DNA of 64,000 bases from an uncultured Methanomassiliicoccales archaeon (GCA_959597175.1 CAUFXM010000004.1:152297-216296), one strand, 5' to 3'. Numbered from the stretch's first letter, positions 34,012-42,984 are shown. Numbers and translations: made by a program. The notes: generated from the sequence alone by a model not told the origin.

Positions 34012-34857
34012 ATGATGGATTTCAACATACCCAGGCCGGCATATGACATGGGTCAGTCGCCGGGTTCACCAATCTTCCGTCACAAGGATAAGAATCTGCC
34101 GATCTACATCACGGTCGAATTCGATTTCTTCAGATGTGTGGCTTTCAACGACGGTTTTTACGGGAAGACCGTAAGCGAACTGCATTCCGGTAACCTGCGT
34201 GACAACAAGACCGGAAACAGGCACTCAATCCTGTTCCAGAATGAAAAGACATCCTATTGGTCCGAGAATATGTCTGTTGCGAGGTCGGAGGTGAGGAAAC
34301 ATGAAGATTACAGCAGCCATCTCATGTTCTGGGCATATGATGATACTTCAAGCAGCTTCCCCACGATGTCCGGCAGGTCCGCATTGCACATCGTCAACGG
34401 AATGGAACTGGGGTTCAGCAAAATACTGTACAAATCGGAGAATTCGATAGAATTGTCCGAGTCGGAACTGGAGATAATGGATCGCATCAGGTCAGAATCT
34501 CCGGACGGCCTCGTGTACAGTTCCCATGTCGATCCCAACCATCGCAACTATCTGTTCTTCGAGAGCGGATTCAGGAAACTGTCTTTGAGGGAGGTGTCGT
34601 TGACCGTCAGGAAGGATGGTCACGTCAACAGGAACAGAGTCACCTGTGCCACATCCTCCGACTATACTCCATCCATCGAGGCGTACGGGCATTATTTCGA
34701 GCCCATTGCGAAACTGAAGTTCGACGAAAGGTATCTGAAATCGGAGGAGTACATCAGTCGCAAAACAAACTATGAACATAATGTGAGCCGGTACTTGAAG
34801 AAGATGAAACCATTGATTGAGCCCGATATCGAGGACATCCCCGATGAGAAGGAATGA
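34012..34857 (+). CDS. Hypothetical protein of the AT-rich island
   Basis: 281 residues from ATG 34012 (the second Met is also possible). Contains YITVEFDFFRCVAFNDGFYG, HLMFWAYDDTSSSFP, LHIVNGMELGFSKIL and a C-terminal acidic tail EPDIEDIPDEKE. No motif assigned. Convergent with the start of the minus-strand immunity array, 32 bases away. Base composition is nearer the core than the two genes before it. Confidence 0.55.
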   Translation: MMDFNIPRPAYDMGQSPGSPIFRHKDKNLPIYITVEFDFFRCVAFNDGFYGKTVSELHSGNLRDNKTGNRHSILFQNEKTSYWSENMSVARSEVRKHEDYSSHLMFWAYDDTSSSFPTMSGRSALHIVNGMELGFSKILYKSENSIELSESELEIMDRIRSESPDGLVYSSHVDPNHRNYLFFESGFRKLSLREVSLTVRKDGHVNRNRVTCATSSDYTPSIEAYGHYFEPIAKLKFDERYLKSEEYISRKTNYEHNVSRYLKKMKPLIEPDIEDIPDEKE

Positions 34858-34889
34858 TGTCAAGAACGCCGTTTCAAGATGGTGACCGT

Positions 34890-36383
34890 TCAGAAGTCGC
34901 GCATCTCATCGAATCTGCCGATCAGCGAATCCCTGTCCAGGATGTCTTCCGGAATCGCATCCAGGATCCCGCATAGCGCCATGTAGATCTCGTCCCTCTC
35001 GTCGGTCTCTATGAAGCGCATCCGGTTGAACGTGCGGACGTACTCCTCCACGGCCTCCAGCGCCTGTGCCTGCGTGTCTCCGTCAGATCCCGAAGCCAGC
35101 TTCATCAGCCTCGAGCGGGTCTTGCGGTACTGGCTGGCCGCCTTCTTCGCGGATGCCGCGGGTATGTGTTCGGCGCCGTCCCATCCGCGGAAGGGGTTGT
35201 CCAGGTTCTGGGCAAGCCACTCGGGCTTCCGGGGCTTGGTGATCCTCAGGTCCATCCCCTGCCAGCCCTTCCATACACGCTTGGCGGCCTTCGCCGCGTC
35301 CTCGGGCAGGCTGGTCATCCAGAGCCAGCGAAGAGTCGGCATCCTTTCCGGCGTCGGGACGTCCTCCGCGCCGAATCCGAACAGGTCGTACGTGGATAGG
35401 TCGGTCAGCTCCCGGAACCCGTCCACGGCGGAGAGGTTTCTCAGGTTGCCCGGAGCGCCCCAGAGACGTAGCTCCTTCAGATGGGGATGGACAGCAGCCA
35501 GTCCGGTCGGATCGTAGTCCCTCAGCCTGATGCCATGGAGCCCCCATAGCCCGGGCAGTTCCGGATGTGGGCGATACTCCCCGATGAACCGGATCGTCAG
35601 CCGATCCCCGTCCCCGGGGGCGTGTATCATGCAGTCCTCCATCCCCTCGCTCTGGAACAGGAGCATCTCGGTCCACTCGCCCAGCCACAGCTCCTCCAGT
35701 CCCGTCATGTCGAGCATAAGCTTCCTGATGCCGGTCCCCCTGAAGTCCAACGAGCTCTGTCCGTGGTTCAGCAGGGTCAGTTCGTCGACGAAAGGGTTCC
35801 CGCGTAGGAACTCCAGGAGGTCGGGATGCCATCTCCCGCAGACGATCTCGGACAGGCATGGCAGCGCCTCCAGCTCCAGAGCGGAATCGAACGGTATGTC
35901 GTCGAAGATCCTGTGGCTGCACACCTTGACGGTTCTTCCGCCGACGGTGGTCTCCTCCTCGCTCTCCATGGCCTCTTTGAACTTCCGACGCCGGTCCTCC
36001 GGGATCCCCTGCCACCTGATCTGCAGGTACACATCATAGCCGTCGTCCCAGCCGCCGTAGGAGTTGCAGGGCTGGTCGGTGAAGGGCGGAAGCGTACCCA
36101 CCAGCGTGTACTCGGGCGGGACCTCCACAGGCACCCGCAATAGATGCAACTCGCGGGTCCAGTACATGAAGTCCATGTAGAGCGGACGGAGAAGGGGCAG
36201 CTTCTCCGCTTCCAGAGGGGCGTCGCCTGACCAGTCCAGAGGGAGGATGACCGCCCAGGACTGCTTGCTCACCGCATTCGGCGGCGCGATGTACGCCACC
36301 TGACATGCCGTGTAGCATCCCAGGTGTCTGTTGTAGACCGTATAGACGTCTCCGGCGTTGGCTCTCATGGGTTTACGCATCAT
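34890..36383 (-). CDS. Large protein with an LRR-like core, last gene of the immunity array
   Basis: 497 residues. An N-terminal domain of about 100 residues (AGDVYTVYNRHLGCYTACQVAYI...) resembles an uptake or immunity-type beta-rich domain. The middle is leucine-rich with irregular repeats (VDELTLLNHGQSSLDFRGTGIRKLMLDM; LKELRLWGAPGNLRNLSAVDGFRELTDLS; LRWLWMTSLP). A helical C-terminus follows. Leucine-rich surfaces bind proteins. Codon use is core-like. It overlaps the start of the 36630 gene's product by 11 bases. Confidence 0.65.
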   Translation of the reverse strand: MMRKPMRANAGDVYTVYNRHLGCYTACQVAYIAPPNAVSKQSWAVILPLDWSGDAPLEAEKLPLLRPLYMDFMYWTRELHLLRVPVEVPPEYTLVGTLPPFTDQPCNSYGGWDDGYDVYLQIRWQGIPEDRRRKFKEAMESEEETTVGGRTVKVCSHRIFDDIPFDSALELEALPCLSEIVCGRWHPDLLEFLRGNPFVDELTLLNHGQSSLDFRGTGIRKLMLDMTGLEELWLGEWTEMLLFQSEGMEDCMIHAPGDGDRLTIRFIGEYRPHPELPGLWGLHGIRLRDYDPTGLAAVHPHLKELRLWGAPGNLRNLSAVDGFRELTDLSTYDLFGFGAEDVPTPERMPTLRWLWMTSLPEDAAKAAKRVWKGWQGMDLRITKPRKPEWLAQNLDNPFRGWDGAEHIPAASAKKAASQYRKTRSRLMKLASGSDGDTQAQALEAVEEYVRTFNRMRFIETDERDEIYMALCGILDAIPEDILDRDSLIGRFDEMRDF

Positions 36384-36630
36384 CTAAGTTCTTCTCCAGA
36401 TAAAAACCCCATACGCAGTTGGAGAACTCCCCTGCGGCGAAGCGGCGGATCCGTCCGTCAATCTCTGCCTGCCAGATCTCGAAGGTATGTTCTTGGTGAT
36501 AGATCGGGTCTTGGACCTTTACCCTCTTGCCGGTGGTCTGCCAGTCGTAGTCGAAGATGTTCACACCGAACAAACTGCATTGACCGTCCGGTCCGAAGGT
36601 CTCATATTCCCAAGCCATCCGATACCTCAC
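36373..36630 (-). CDS. Small hypothetical protein of the immunity array
   Basis: 85 residues from GTG 36630; ATG 36618 (MAWEYETFGPDG) is the alternative. The GTG overlaps the TGA of the upstream 59-residue gene. Aromatic-rich (WEYETFGPDGQCSLFGVNIFDYDWQ; CVWGFYLEK), as small immunity-type proteins often are. No family recognised. Confidence 0.6.
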   Translation of the reverse strand: MRYRMAWEYETFGPDGQCSLFGVNIFDYDWQTTGKRVKVQDPIYHQEHTFEIWQAEIDGRIRRFAAGEFSNCVWGFYLEKNLDDA

Positions 36631-36806
36631 AATCCAGTGCGTGTCCAGCCGTCCAGCCGCTCCTGCACCGCGTCGATCCTCCAGCCCTCACCCACACGCT
36701 TCATGAGGAAGCGACGGTCAAAGCCGGTGTTTTTCTCTCTGGTGTAGATGTAGAGCTTGTTCTTCGTGATCTGTTCCAGTAGGCGATCACGGATGCCCCT
36801 TGCCAT
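36627..36806 (-). CDS. Small basic protein, 59 residues
   Basis: Reads MARGIRDRLLEQITKNKLYI, then YTREKNTGFDRRFLMKRVGE, then a Trp-rich tail ending TRTGL. It fits tightly between genes (9 bases from the upstream stop; its stop overlaps the next start), which supports a real gene. Basic and compact. Family unknown; it could be a fragment of an immunity gene. Confidence 0.55.
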   Translation of the reverse strand: MARGIRDRLLEQITKNKLYIYTREKNTGFDRRFLMKRVGEGWRIDAVQERLDGWTRTGL

Positions 36807-36815
36807 GTGCTCTCC

Positions 36816-37505
36816 TCACGATTTTCCGAAATGGTCCAGATACAAATCCCGCACAGAATAAGGGCCTACAAGGTTCGTTTCTTGCCGTCCATCCCAGGAA
36901 TACACATGAATATTGCCCTCGTCCCCAATGTACTGCTGCTCCTCAAAGGGCGCGGGGAAGGGGAAGCTTTCTACCATTCTCCAGTCGATCCTGGTTTTCA
37001 GCCCATCAAATTCCTCGCGCTTGAGCCTTTTGAAGTTAAACACCAATGCTGCCCCAATCCCATCGAACAGCAAGTCTGCGTATTCTCTGGGGGTGATGCT
37101 CTCGCTTACATTGACGGCATCAACATTCACATCCAGAACCTTCTTGCCGCAGTTTGTCCAGATTTTATCGGGAGAGAACCAGATAGCGCGATCCCCAGCA
37201 TCTGCAAAGTCCTCACGTGGATACCATCCGTTTGCGCTGTCCGGCTTGACACCTTCCCGAAGCGGTCCGTTGTACGGGGAAAGCGGATAATATAGGTGCC
37301 TCACCGGATCAAATTGGTTAAACGTAATTTTCAGCAGATACTGATGCTTTTCGCTACGCATGAGCTTATGGGGCTTCACGATATTTTCTTCGATCAAACT
37401 CCAAATGTACTCATCCACATGGATGGATACACGGGGGCGGCCGAATAGTGTGATTTTGTTGGTGTCCGTATCCACATTGAGCCAGACGCGATTGATCTCA
37501 ACCAT
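36816..37505 (-). CDS. Hypothetical protein of the immunity array
   Basis: 229 residues from ATG 37505; ATG 37511 is also in frame. Beta-rich start VEINRVWLNVDTDTNKITLFGRPRVSIHVDEYIWSLIEEN, later GDRAIWFSPDKIW and VYSWDGRQETNLVGPYSV. Codon use is AT-richer than core genes and bacterial in feel. No family recognised. Its neighbours make an immunity role likely by context. Confidence 0.6.
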   Translation of the reverse strand: MVEINRVWLNVDTDTNKITLFGRPRVSIHVDEYIWSLIEENIVKPHKLMRSEKHQYLLKITFNQFDPVRHLYYPLSPYNGPLREGVKPDSANGWYPREDFADAGDRAIWFSPDKIWTNCGKKVLDVNVDAVNVSESITPREYADLLFDGIGAALVFNFKRLKREEFDGLKTRIDWRMVESFPFPAPFEEQQYIGDEGNIHVYSWDGRQETNLVGPYSVRDLYLDHFGKS

Positions 37506-37520
37506 GGTCATTCCTCGCTT

Positions 37521-37805
37521 TCACCAAGTACCCTGCCATAGAGAACGCCGTATTTTCGAGGAACAGGCGTTTGCGAGCGCACCGTCCTCCACGCCGAAGC
37601 TGGCCATGCTTTTATGCCCGGCAAAGGGGGCAAGCAGCTCATTGGTCACCGGATAGCCTTTCATATGGAAGCCCACCGGGGTGTAAGCGGCCAACCGTTC
37701 CATGATCTCTGCGGTCAGCTCTGGGACTTCGAACTGCTTTTCTCCGTCCAAGGTCAGGACACCGTTCTCCCGATCCGCTGTCTGCGCCCGTTTCGGCCAT
37801 TCCAT
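37521..37805 (-). CDS. Small hypothetical protein of the immunity array
   Basis: 94 residues from ATG 37805 (MEWPKRAQTADRENG). Features are LTLDGEKQFEVPELTAEIMERL and a Gly/Ala-rich C-terminus. The frame is open upstream to 37850, overlapping the previous gene. Family not recognised. Confidence 0.5.
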   Translation of the reverse strand: MEWPKRAQTADRENGVLTLDGEKQFEVPELTAEIMERLAAYTPVGFHMKGYPVTNELLAPFAGHKSMASFGVEDGALANACSSKIRRSLWQGTW

Positions 37806-37828
37806 AGCTTCTCTCCCTACTCCTGCGC

Positions 37829-38821
37829 TCAAGGCGATACCGTTCTCCATCCGGATGTCTGTACCCGGATAACAGGACGGAAGAAGTCGAAATCGTTGTT
37901 GATCACATCATCATCCCGAACTTCCGGCCTGCAGTGAGGGGAACAGGGCAGATATCCGACAAGGAGCCCCATGCCGCCACAGATTTTACGACCCCCATCG
38001 CCGCCGCAGGTGGTCAATGTCTTCCCCTCTACCAGTTCACATTTATAGGGATCGTATGCAATGGACAGACCGAAGAAGTTGGCCTGCTCCATATCGTATG
38101 GTTTGCCCCGATCCTCCTCGCTTTCGAAATGGTGCAGATGCATGGAGTAATCCAATCCATCGCCCCAGGGGAACAGGGCGCGGCATCCGCCACCGCAGAG
38201 ATAGGCCCACTCATCTGGTGTAGGTAGCGTGGCCATCACCTCCCACAACAGGGACAGCCGAAACTTCTGGTAGGTCGTAGGATGGCACAGCCATGCATGC
38301 CAGCCGCCGCCATCGCGTTCGAAGCGGACGGTTTGGCTTATCTCGAGACTCTGACCGCCTTTGTCTGCCCATCTCTGCAGGCTCTCGAGCCATTCCGGAT
38401 GGGCGGTGATGCGGGGATCATCCATGGATGCGCTCTCCCAACCGATCTCCTCCAGTCTCCTGCCCACGAACATCGGACCAACGGTCACCTGGCGCACCGG
38501 AGCCATGCTTTCACCGATGAACTCCTCAGGAGTGCAGTCGATCCCCCATTCGCTGAACACCTCATCCAGTTCCGCTGTGCTCTCTTGATCCATGCCAACG
38601 GCGAACCTTTCCCAGCCGAGGGTGATTGTATCTCCGGGAACGAAGACGAACTCCCTGCCGCATTTCTCGAATAGGCCTGTCGTGCAACTCTGCCCCCAGC
38701 GGGAGAACTCGCATATCTCCCTGAATGTCAGACCGTGACGAGCTGCCAGAGTCCGCATCAACCAAAGCTTATCTGACGACTCCAACCTATCGAATTGCGG
38801 GCGGAACAGATTCTCAATCAT
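37829..38821 (-). CDS. SUMF1/formylglycine-generating-like (FGE-sulfatase fold) protein
   Basis: 330 residues. The N-domain LWLMRTLAARHGLTFREICEFSRWG is helical. FVFVPGDTITLGWERF then matches the start of FGE-type domains, VRQVTVGPMFVGRR the middle, and LPTPDEWAYLCGGGCRALFPWGDG the diagnostic FGE-like core. C-terminal GGMGLLVGYLPCSPHC and RPVIRVQ complete the fold. Such domains bind proteins or oxidise Cys; here they may be an immunity or sensor fold. Clean start at ATG 38821. Confidence 0.7.
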   Translation of the reverse strand: MIENLFRPQFDRLESSDKLWLMRTLAARHGLTFREICEFSRWGQSCTTGLFEKCGREFVFVPGDTITLGWERFAVGMDQESTAELDEVFSEWGIDCTPEEFIGESMAPVRQVTVGPMFVGRRLEEIGWESASMDDPRITAHPEWLESLQRWADKGGQSLEISQTVRFERDGGGWHAWLCHPTTYQKFRLSLLWEVMATLPTPDEWAYLCGGGCRALFPWGDGLDYSMHLHHFESEEDRGKPYDMEQANFFGLSIAYDPYKCELVEGKTLTTCGGDGGRKICGGMGLLVGYLPCSPHCRPEVRDDDVINNDFDFFRPVIRVQTSGWRTVSP

Positions 38822-39040
38822 CGCCAGTTCTCCTCATTTCTTTCCAAAATCCTCTGAAAACCCACGCATGGGACCTCTATCCTACTCTGGCCGTAGTCTT
38901 GTGCAGCTTCGTTTCGTTTTCTTTGATGAGGTTCCCGATGCATCCGACAACAAGGATTGACAAACGGGGCGATTGAACATCCTGATGTTGTTCCCACCTC
39001 CGCATCCAGATCTATCAGATGCTGTGGATCCTAAACGGGG
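38822..39040. other. Non-coding gap inside the array
   Basis: 219 bases with no convincing ORF on the minus strand. It may hold an internal promoter for the downstream cassettes, but no clear TATA element stands out. Confidence 0.4.
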
Positions 39041-39763
39041 TCACTCCTTAGAATCGTCCTCGATTTCGATGAACAGTATGTACACCCCGCTGACGTTGCC
39101 GTCGGAATCGTATCCGATGTAGCATGGGTAGACCCCGTCGCCCCATCCCGAAGCGAATATGGGGATGCTCAGATCCGTCCCGGGGACCGTCCAATTCACC
39201 CAATCGCCCCCTTCTCTCTGATAGCGGGGATTCTCGTTGTAGCTCTCCTCGAGCAGGTCGCAGAACAGGTCGTTGTACGGGTCGATGTCCTCATCCTCCT
39301 CGAGGCGCTTCGCCCAGTATTCTTTGAATACTCTTTGGGTCTCGATATCCGCGATGCATCCCATCCCGGCGTCGACGACGAATCCGAAGTAGTCTCCGTC
39401 CGCCAGCTTCTCGTCCAGCTCCTCATCGCCGACCATCGCCAGATCGTAACGCACAGGTTTGGCATCCGAGACCGTCACCTTCACACAGGCGTAGCGGTCG
39501 CCGTACTTCTCGCTCGGTATGACGCAGATCGTCACCGGGTAGGTTCCAGGCGGAACAGACTGGATGTACGGCGGCCTGTCCTCGAGTTCGATCAGCGGGT
39601 CGCATGCCAGTATCCTTCCTGTCGGAAAACTGACGGCACCTATGTCCATCGTGTCAACATCGGTGTCCCCGATCTTCTTTTCTGTGAAGTATGTGTCCAG
39701 GTCTATCCAGCTTGCGAGCTTGTCTTTCATGTCTTCGTATTTCCTCATCCATTCATCCGTCAT
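39041..39763 (-). CDS. DUF4241 domain protein
   Basis: 240 residues. Family features: FPTGRILACDPL, PPGTYPVTICVIPSEKYGDRYACVKVTVSDAKPVRYDLAM, GDYFGFVVDAGMGCIADIE and a C-terminal IPIFASGWGDGVYPCYIGYDSDGNV. DUF4241 occurs in polymorphic-toxin immunity neighbourhoods of bacteria. Core-like codon use. Start ATG 39763. Confidence 0.8.
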   Translation of the reverse strand: MTDEWMRKYEDMKDKLASWIDLDTYFTEKKIGDTDVDTMDIGAVSFPTGRILACDPLIELEDRPPYIQSVPPGTYPVTICVIPSEKYGDRYACVKVTVSDAKPVRYDLAMVGDEELDEKLADGDYFGFVVDAGMGCIADIETQRVFKEYWAKRLEEDEDIDPYNDLFCDLLEESYNENPRYQREGGDWVNWTVPGTDLSIPIFASGWGDGVYPCYIGYDSDGNVSGVYILFIEIEDDSKE

Positions 39764-40166
39764 CCTCTCTCACTCTCCTCTTTGAATCATAATTCTGCAT
39801 CGACCATCGATCCCGTGCTCGGCTCTCCGCAATGCGGACCTGTCTTCCTCCGATTTCGATTTCCATCTTCACACCGTAATCGTCAGCCCACGCAGGACAC
39901 TTGCCGAGCAGGGCAAGGATGCGCTCATCCGGCTTACGGCCGAGGGACACACGCAGGATCACGGGCCAGCCCCCGTATTCCTTCTGGAATTCCTCGCTCT
40001 GGGTGTGGTTCAGGTAACCCTCCATCTTGTCCAGCAGGGCCTTCTGCGTCTCTGGGGAACCATCGATGAAGCCGTTGCAGACCAAAACCATGACCACTTC
40101 TCCTGTCTTGGTTTCTGCCAGAATGTCAATCTTGTCCAGTTCGCCAAACATCTTCTCGATGGACAT
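39753..40166 (-). CDS. Hypothetical immunity-type protein
   Basis: 137 residues from ATG 40166 (MSIEKMFGELDKIDILAE). Strand-rich: TGEVVMVLVCNGFIDGSPETQ, then LLDKMEGYLNHTQSEEFQKEYGG and KPDERILALLGKCPAW. This resembles DUF6572-like small immunity proteins, but I am not certain. It overlaps the DUF4241 start by 11 bases. Confidence 0.55.
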   Translation of the reverse strand: MSIEKMFGELDKIDILAETKTGEVVMVLVCNGFIDGSPETQKALLDKMEGYLNHTQSEEFQKEYGGWPVILRVSLGRKPDERILALLGKCPAWADDYGVKMEIEIGGRQVRIAESRARDRWSMQNYDSKRRVREDDG

Positions 40167-40171
40167 CGTCT

Positions 40172-40498
40172 TCACCATTCCCTTTCCCGGATGGCCTCCT
40201 CGGTGTCGATGGGGATGTCGAACCACTCCAGGATATAGGCCACGGTAACGCCGATGCAATCCCGTGCCACCGTCTCGATCTCGCTTCCGTTCTCGTCAAA
40301 CTCCTGCTGGAGATCATTGATGCCACAGACCGCTTCGTCCAGCGTCTCCTGCACCACTTCGGTGTCGGTTTCGCCGCTCTCCAGCAGGTCGATGACCTTC
40401 TGGAGCTCGTCCTTTACCTTATCCACCAGAAAAGCAGGGTAGTAGTCGTCCTGATACATCTCGTCCAGCAGTTTGTAATTGGGGTCAAATGCTTTCAT
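40172..40498 (-). CDS. DUF5713 family protein
   Basis: 108 residues. Characteristic start FDPNYKLLDEMYQDDYYPAFLVDKVKDEL and end FDENGSEIETVARDCIGVTVAYILEWF. DUF5713 proteins are all-helical, acidic, and found with immunity genes in Firmicutes and Proteobacteria. AT-richer codons than the core suggest a bacterial origin. Five bases separate it from the next gene's start. Confidence 0.8.
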   Translation of the reverse strand: MKAFDPNYKLLDEMYQDDYYPAFLVDKVKDELQKVIDLLESGETDTEVVQETLDEAVCGINDLQQEFDENGSEIETVARDCIGVTVAYILEWFDIPIDTEEAIREREW

Positions 40499-40513
40499 AG
40501 GGTTGCTCCTTTC

Positions 40514-41059
40514 TCATTCAAACATCAGGCCGTATGATTCAGTCAGGCTGCCATCATCCTCATGGAACATACACTGATACAGAGGCTGGCGCTGTGTTGC
40601 TTTGCGGAACCGTTCCAGAACCGGAGCCAGCGGCTCATCGGTAGGGATGCCGAGTGCATCAGCTACCCGCCGCCAACTGTCCATATCCACATCTTCCAAG
40701 TTGATGTTGCGCTGCCTCTGTCCGTATTCCTCCAGTGTTTTGGAGTCCGCATACTCCTTTGCGTCACAACAGTCGTGCCAGCAGATGCAGCTCACGATCA
40801 GTGAAAAAAGGTCATCCATGCTCTCAGCCAGACGGCCTGCCTCACCTTCGCTGCTGTAATAACCGACGGAGCCATCTTCCAACAGGTGGTATTCTCCACC
40901 GGAGCCATCTCTGGCAAAAGCCATACCGGGCAGCGTGAAGGTGCAGCGGCCTTCCGCATCATCTCTCGGTGACAACTCATCCAGCAGGAAGAAGTCAAAA
41001 AGCGAATCAAACTCCTCTGCCAAATCATGATCTTCATGCAGTATTTTCAGATAATCCAT
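40514..41059 (-). CDS. SUKH/SMI1-KNR4-like immunity protein
   Basis: 181 residues from ATG 41059 (MDYLKILHEDHDLAEEF). It has a SUKH-like pattern: acidic helix EFDSLFDFFLLDELSPRDDAEG, the GGEYHLLEDGSVGYYSSEGEAG strand-turn-strand, then AESMDDLFSLIVSCICW. SUKH proteins neutralise nuclease and other toxins by direct binding. Bacterial-type codons. Confidence 0.65.
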   Translation of the reverse strand: MDYLKILHEDHDLAEEFDSLFDFFLLDELSPRDDAEGRCTFTLPGMAFARDGSGGEYHLLEDGSVGYYSSEGEAGRLAESMDDLFSLIVSCICWHDCCDAKEYADSKTLEEYGQRQRNINLEDVDMDSWRRVADALGIPTDEPLAPVLERFRKATQRQPLYQCMFHEDDGSLTESYGLMFE

Positions 41060-41093
41060 TGCCGTTTCCTCCGTTACTGTTGTGATTATTTTC

Positions 41094-41648
41094 TTATATC
41101 TTCCCATCCAGTGCCTCAATCGTTTTCATGGCGGCGGAATCAAATTTGCACTGCCGCAGATCCCGTTCAATCAGGGCAAACACATCTGGAAAGCACTCAA
41201 TCTCATCTTGGTACTCATATTTCGCATACAGTTTCCCATACTCGGAGATCCAGACCTCCGCCGGGTAGTAGTAGCCGATATGACCGATGGGCTGGCATTT
41301 CTCACCGGCAGCCTGTTCGATCTCTGCCAGTTCACAACCGGACATATCCCGAAAATAGGCTTCTTCCAGATGGTCTTTGATTCCGTTGACGAGGTAAGGG
41401 AACAAGGCGAACTGGAAGTCGGCCGCCCAGTTCAGTTTTTTCTGTTCCAGATACCACTCACAGCACAGGCCGAAATACTTGCGATAAAACCGCTGGGTGG
41501 TCTTCATCATCGGGACGCCATGATCGGCGTAATACTTCTCCGCGATGGAGATGTCCACATTCCGTCCTTCCTGCCATCCAGCGTATTCCATCAACTGCCT
41601 GACCTTGCTCTTGAGATCGCCGGATATGGGGATGCGTTCTTTGATCAT
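41094..41648 (-). CDS. SUKH-3 family immunity protein
   Basis: 184 residues from ATG 41648 (MIKERIPISGD). It contains LMEYAGWQEGRNVDISIAEKYYADHGVPMM, the family-type start, and later YYPAEVWISEYGKLYAKYEY and CFPDVFALIERDL. SUKH-3 immunity proteins bind toxins of bacterial competition systems. TAA stop. Codons AT-richer than core genes. Confidence 0.8.
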   Translation of the reverse strand: MIKERIPISGDLKSKVRQLMEYAGWQEGRNVDISIAEKYYADHGVPMMKTTQRFYRKYFGLCCEWYLEQKKLNWAADFQFALFPYLVNGIKDHLEEAYFRDMSGCELAEIEQAAGEKCQPIGHIGYYYPAEVWISEYGKLYAKYEYQDEIECFPDVFALIERDLRQCKFDSAAMKTIEALDGKI

Positions 41649-41679
41649 GGTTGTCATCTCCGTTAATCTATTCAGGCGT

Positions 41680-42090
41680 TCACAACTCTGCTGCAAACTC
41701 ATAGGAAACCGCAATGACGTTGTAGACATCATCGTATGTGAACAGCCGGTAGTGCCGATAGATGCCTTTGTCAAAGTCCTCCCGCACCGACAGAGACTCC
41801 AGCCAGGTGCTGTCCTCGATCAAATCGAAGGAGCTACCATCCGGATGCTCGGTCCCAGCAAGATTCTCATAGATGTCCAATTCACAGGCGAAATGGGCCA
41901 GCACCTGTCGGAAGGTGAGTGTGTAGGGAATCCAGTCTTTTTCGTCCCTGTGCTTGGAGATCAGATGGCCATTGATGTCCCCCGTAAAGGTCAGATTGTT
42001 CAGATCATCCTGTTTCACCAGATCCAGATAGATGCAGTCCCGTCCCTTCAAAACACCCAAGCAGGTCTCGACAGCAGTCGCTTTTTCCAT
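41680..42090 (-). CDS. Hypothetical protein of the immunity array
   Basis: 136 residues, ATG 42090. Alternating helices and strands: LGVLKGRDCIYLDLVKQDDLNNLTF, GHLISKHRDEKDWIPYTLTFRQVLAHFACELD and YDDVYNVIAVSYEF. Bacterial-like codons. No family recognised; small size, acidity and context suggest an immunity protein. Confidence 0.6.
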   Translation of the reverse strand: MEKATAVETCLGVLKGRDCIYLDLVKQDDLNNLTFTGDINGHLISKHRDEKDWIPYTLTFRQVLAHFACELDIYENLAGTEHPDGSSFDLIEDSTWLESLSVREDFDKGIYRHYRLFTYDDVYNVIAVSYEFAAEL

Positions 42091-42106
42091 AGATGGCCCT
42101 CTTTGC

Positions 42107-42610
42107 TCAGCTCTCGTGTGTGATACAGAAGATCTCCTTGTTCAGATCGAAGTAGATCACCATCAGCTCGTCGGTGACCTCCGGGTTGAAGGACAGATCC
42201 ATAATGAAAACTTGTTGATCCATCTCGTCATCCACCAGACTGCCGAACCGCTTGAGCTTCAAAAAGTCCACCATTTCGGCAAAGGACAGCTTGGCCGGGT
42301 CGGTTCCCGGAAAAAGTTCCGCCGCAATATCCAGGCCTAGATCGTCCCGGTGGAACTCCATGAAAAATGTCACGACGCCATGGTAGCGACTGTCCTCGTC
42401 CGCCAGCGCCGCTTTGATGGCGGCTTTGGCCTTCTCCGCCAATTTCTCCGCCTCATCCAGCATTTCTCCCACCGCATCCATGGCGGTAGGATCGCCGGTC
42501 AGTTCTTCCTCTACATCGAAGAGAAAGGGCAGTCCCGATTCATCGGGAAAGGTGAAGATTTCTTCGCCGGGGGTATATGTAAAATCAATGCGTTTACAGT
42601 TCAGTTTCAT
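42107..42610 (-). CDS. DUF2004-like immunity protein
   Basis: 167 residues. N-terminal beta-rich IDFTYTPGEEIFTFPDESGLPFLFDVEEEL, a long helix DEAEKLAEKAKAAIKAALADEDS, then FFMEFHRDDLG and a C-terminal strand pair MVIYFDLNKEIFCI. It resembles DUF2004, an immunity-type domain. Confidence moderate because no invariant motif is visible. Confidence 0.55.
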   Translation of the reverse strand: MKLNCKRIDFTYTPGEEIFTFPDESGLPFLFDVEEELTGDPTAMDAVGEMLDEAEKLAEKAKAAIKAALADEDSRYHGVVTFFMEFHRDDLGLDIAAELFPGTDPAKLSFAEMVDFLKLKRFGSLVDDEMDQQVFIMDLSFNPEVTDELMVIYFDLNKEIFCITHES

Positions 42611-42621
42611 CTCTGCGCCTC

Positions 42622-42984
42622 TTATTGGTTTTCCAAATGGGGTAATGGAATTGGCGAATAGACTACGGTGTCTCCGTCATCATCCATCTTGAGAATGATG
42701 GCGAATTCCGCTACGTTGCTCTCCTGTCCCTTTGGGACAGGAAAGATCATCGGGGGGCAACGCAAGGCAGCATGGTTCGTGGTTTTATTCCAATTCTCCA
42801 TGGCCGCAGATAGAATGTCATCGATGTGTGCCAACACCTCCTCGATAGAACCCGCCGATATATTGTAAAAAGCGGGGTTTTTATGATACTGCTCTGTGAT
42901 GAAGTTTTTATAGGTCTGCACAGGCATAAAGCAGAATTCCCAATCGAGGGGATGCAGCCCAAGCCAGTACTCGTACAGTTTCAT
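42622..42984 (-). CDS. Hypothetical protein of the immunity array
   Basis: 120 residues from ATG 42984 (MKLYEYWLGLHPLDWEFCFMP). Middle helix EEVLAHIDDILSAAMENW and C-terminal strands FAIILKMDDDGDTVVYSPIP. TAA stop. Open frame upstream of 42984 encodes MEQKRPAHIFMEDLENQWID, which may belong to a lost neighbour. No family recognised. Confidence 0.55.
   Translation of the reverse strand: MKLYEYWLGLHPLDWEFCFMPVQTYKNFITEQYHKNPAFYNISAGSIEEVLAHIDDILSAAMENWNKTTNHAALRCPPMIFPVPKGQESNVAEFAIILKMDDDGDTVVYSPIPLPHLENQ

Noticed and set aside
37829..38821. Diversity-generating retroelement target
   Set aside because: The FGE-like fold prompted this idea, but no reverse transcriptase or template repeat is visible nearby.
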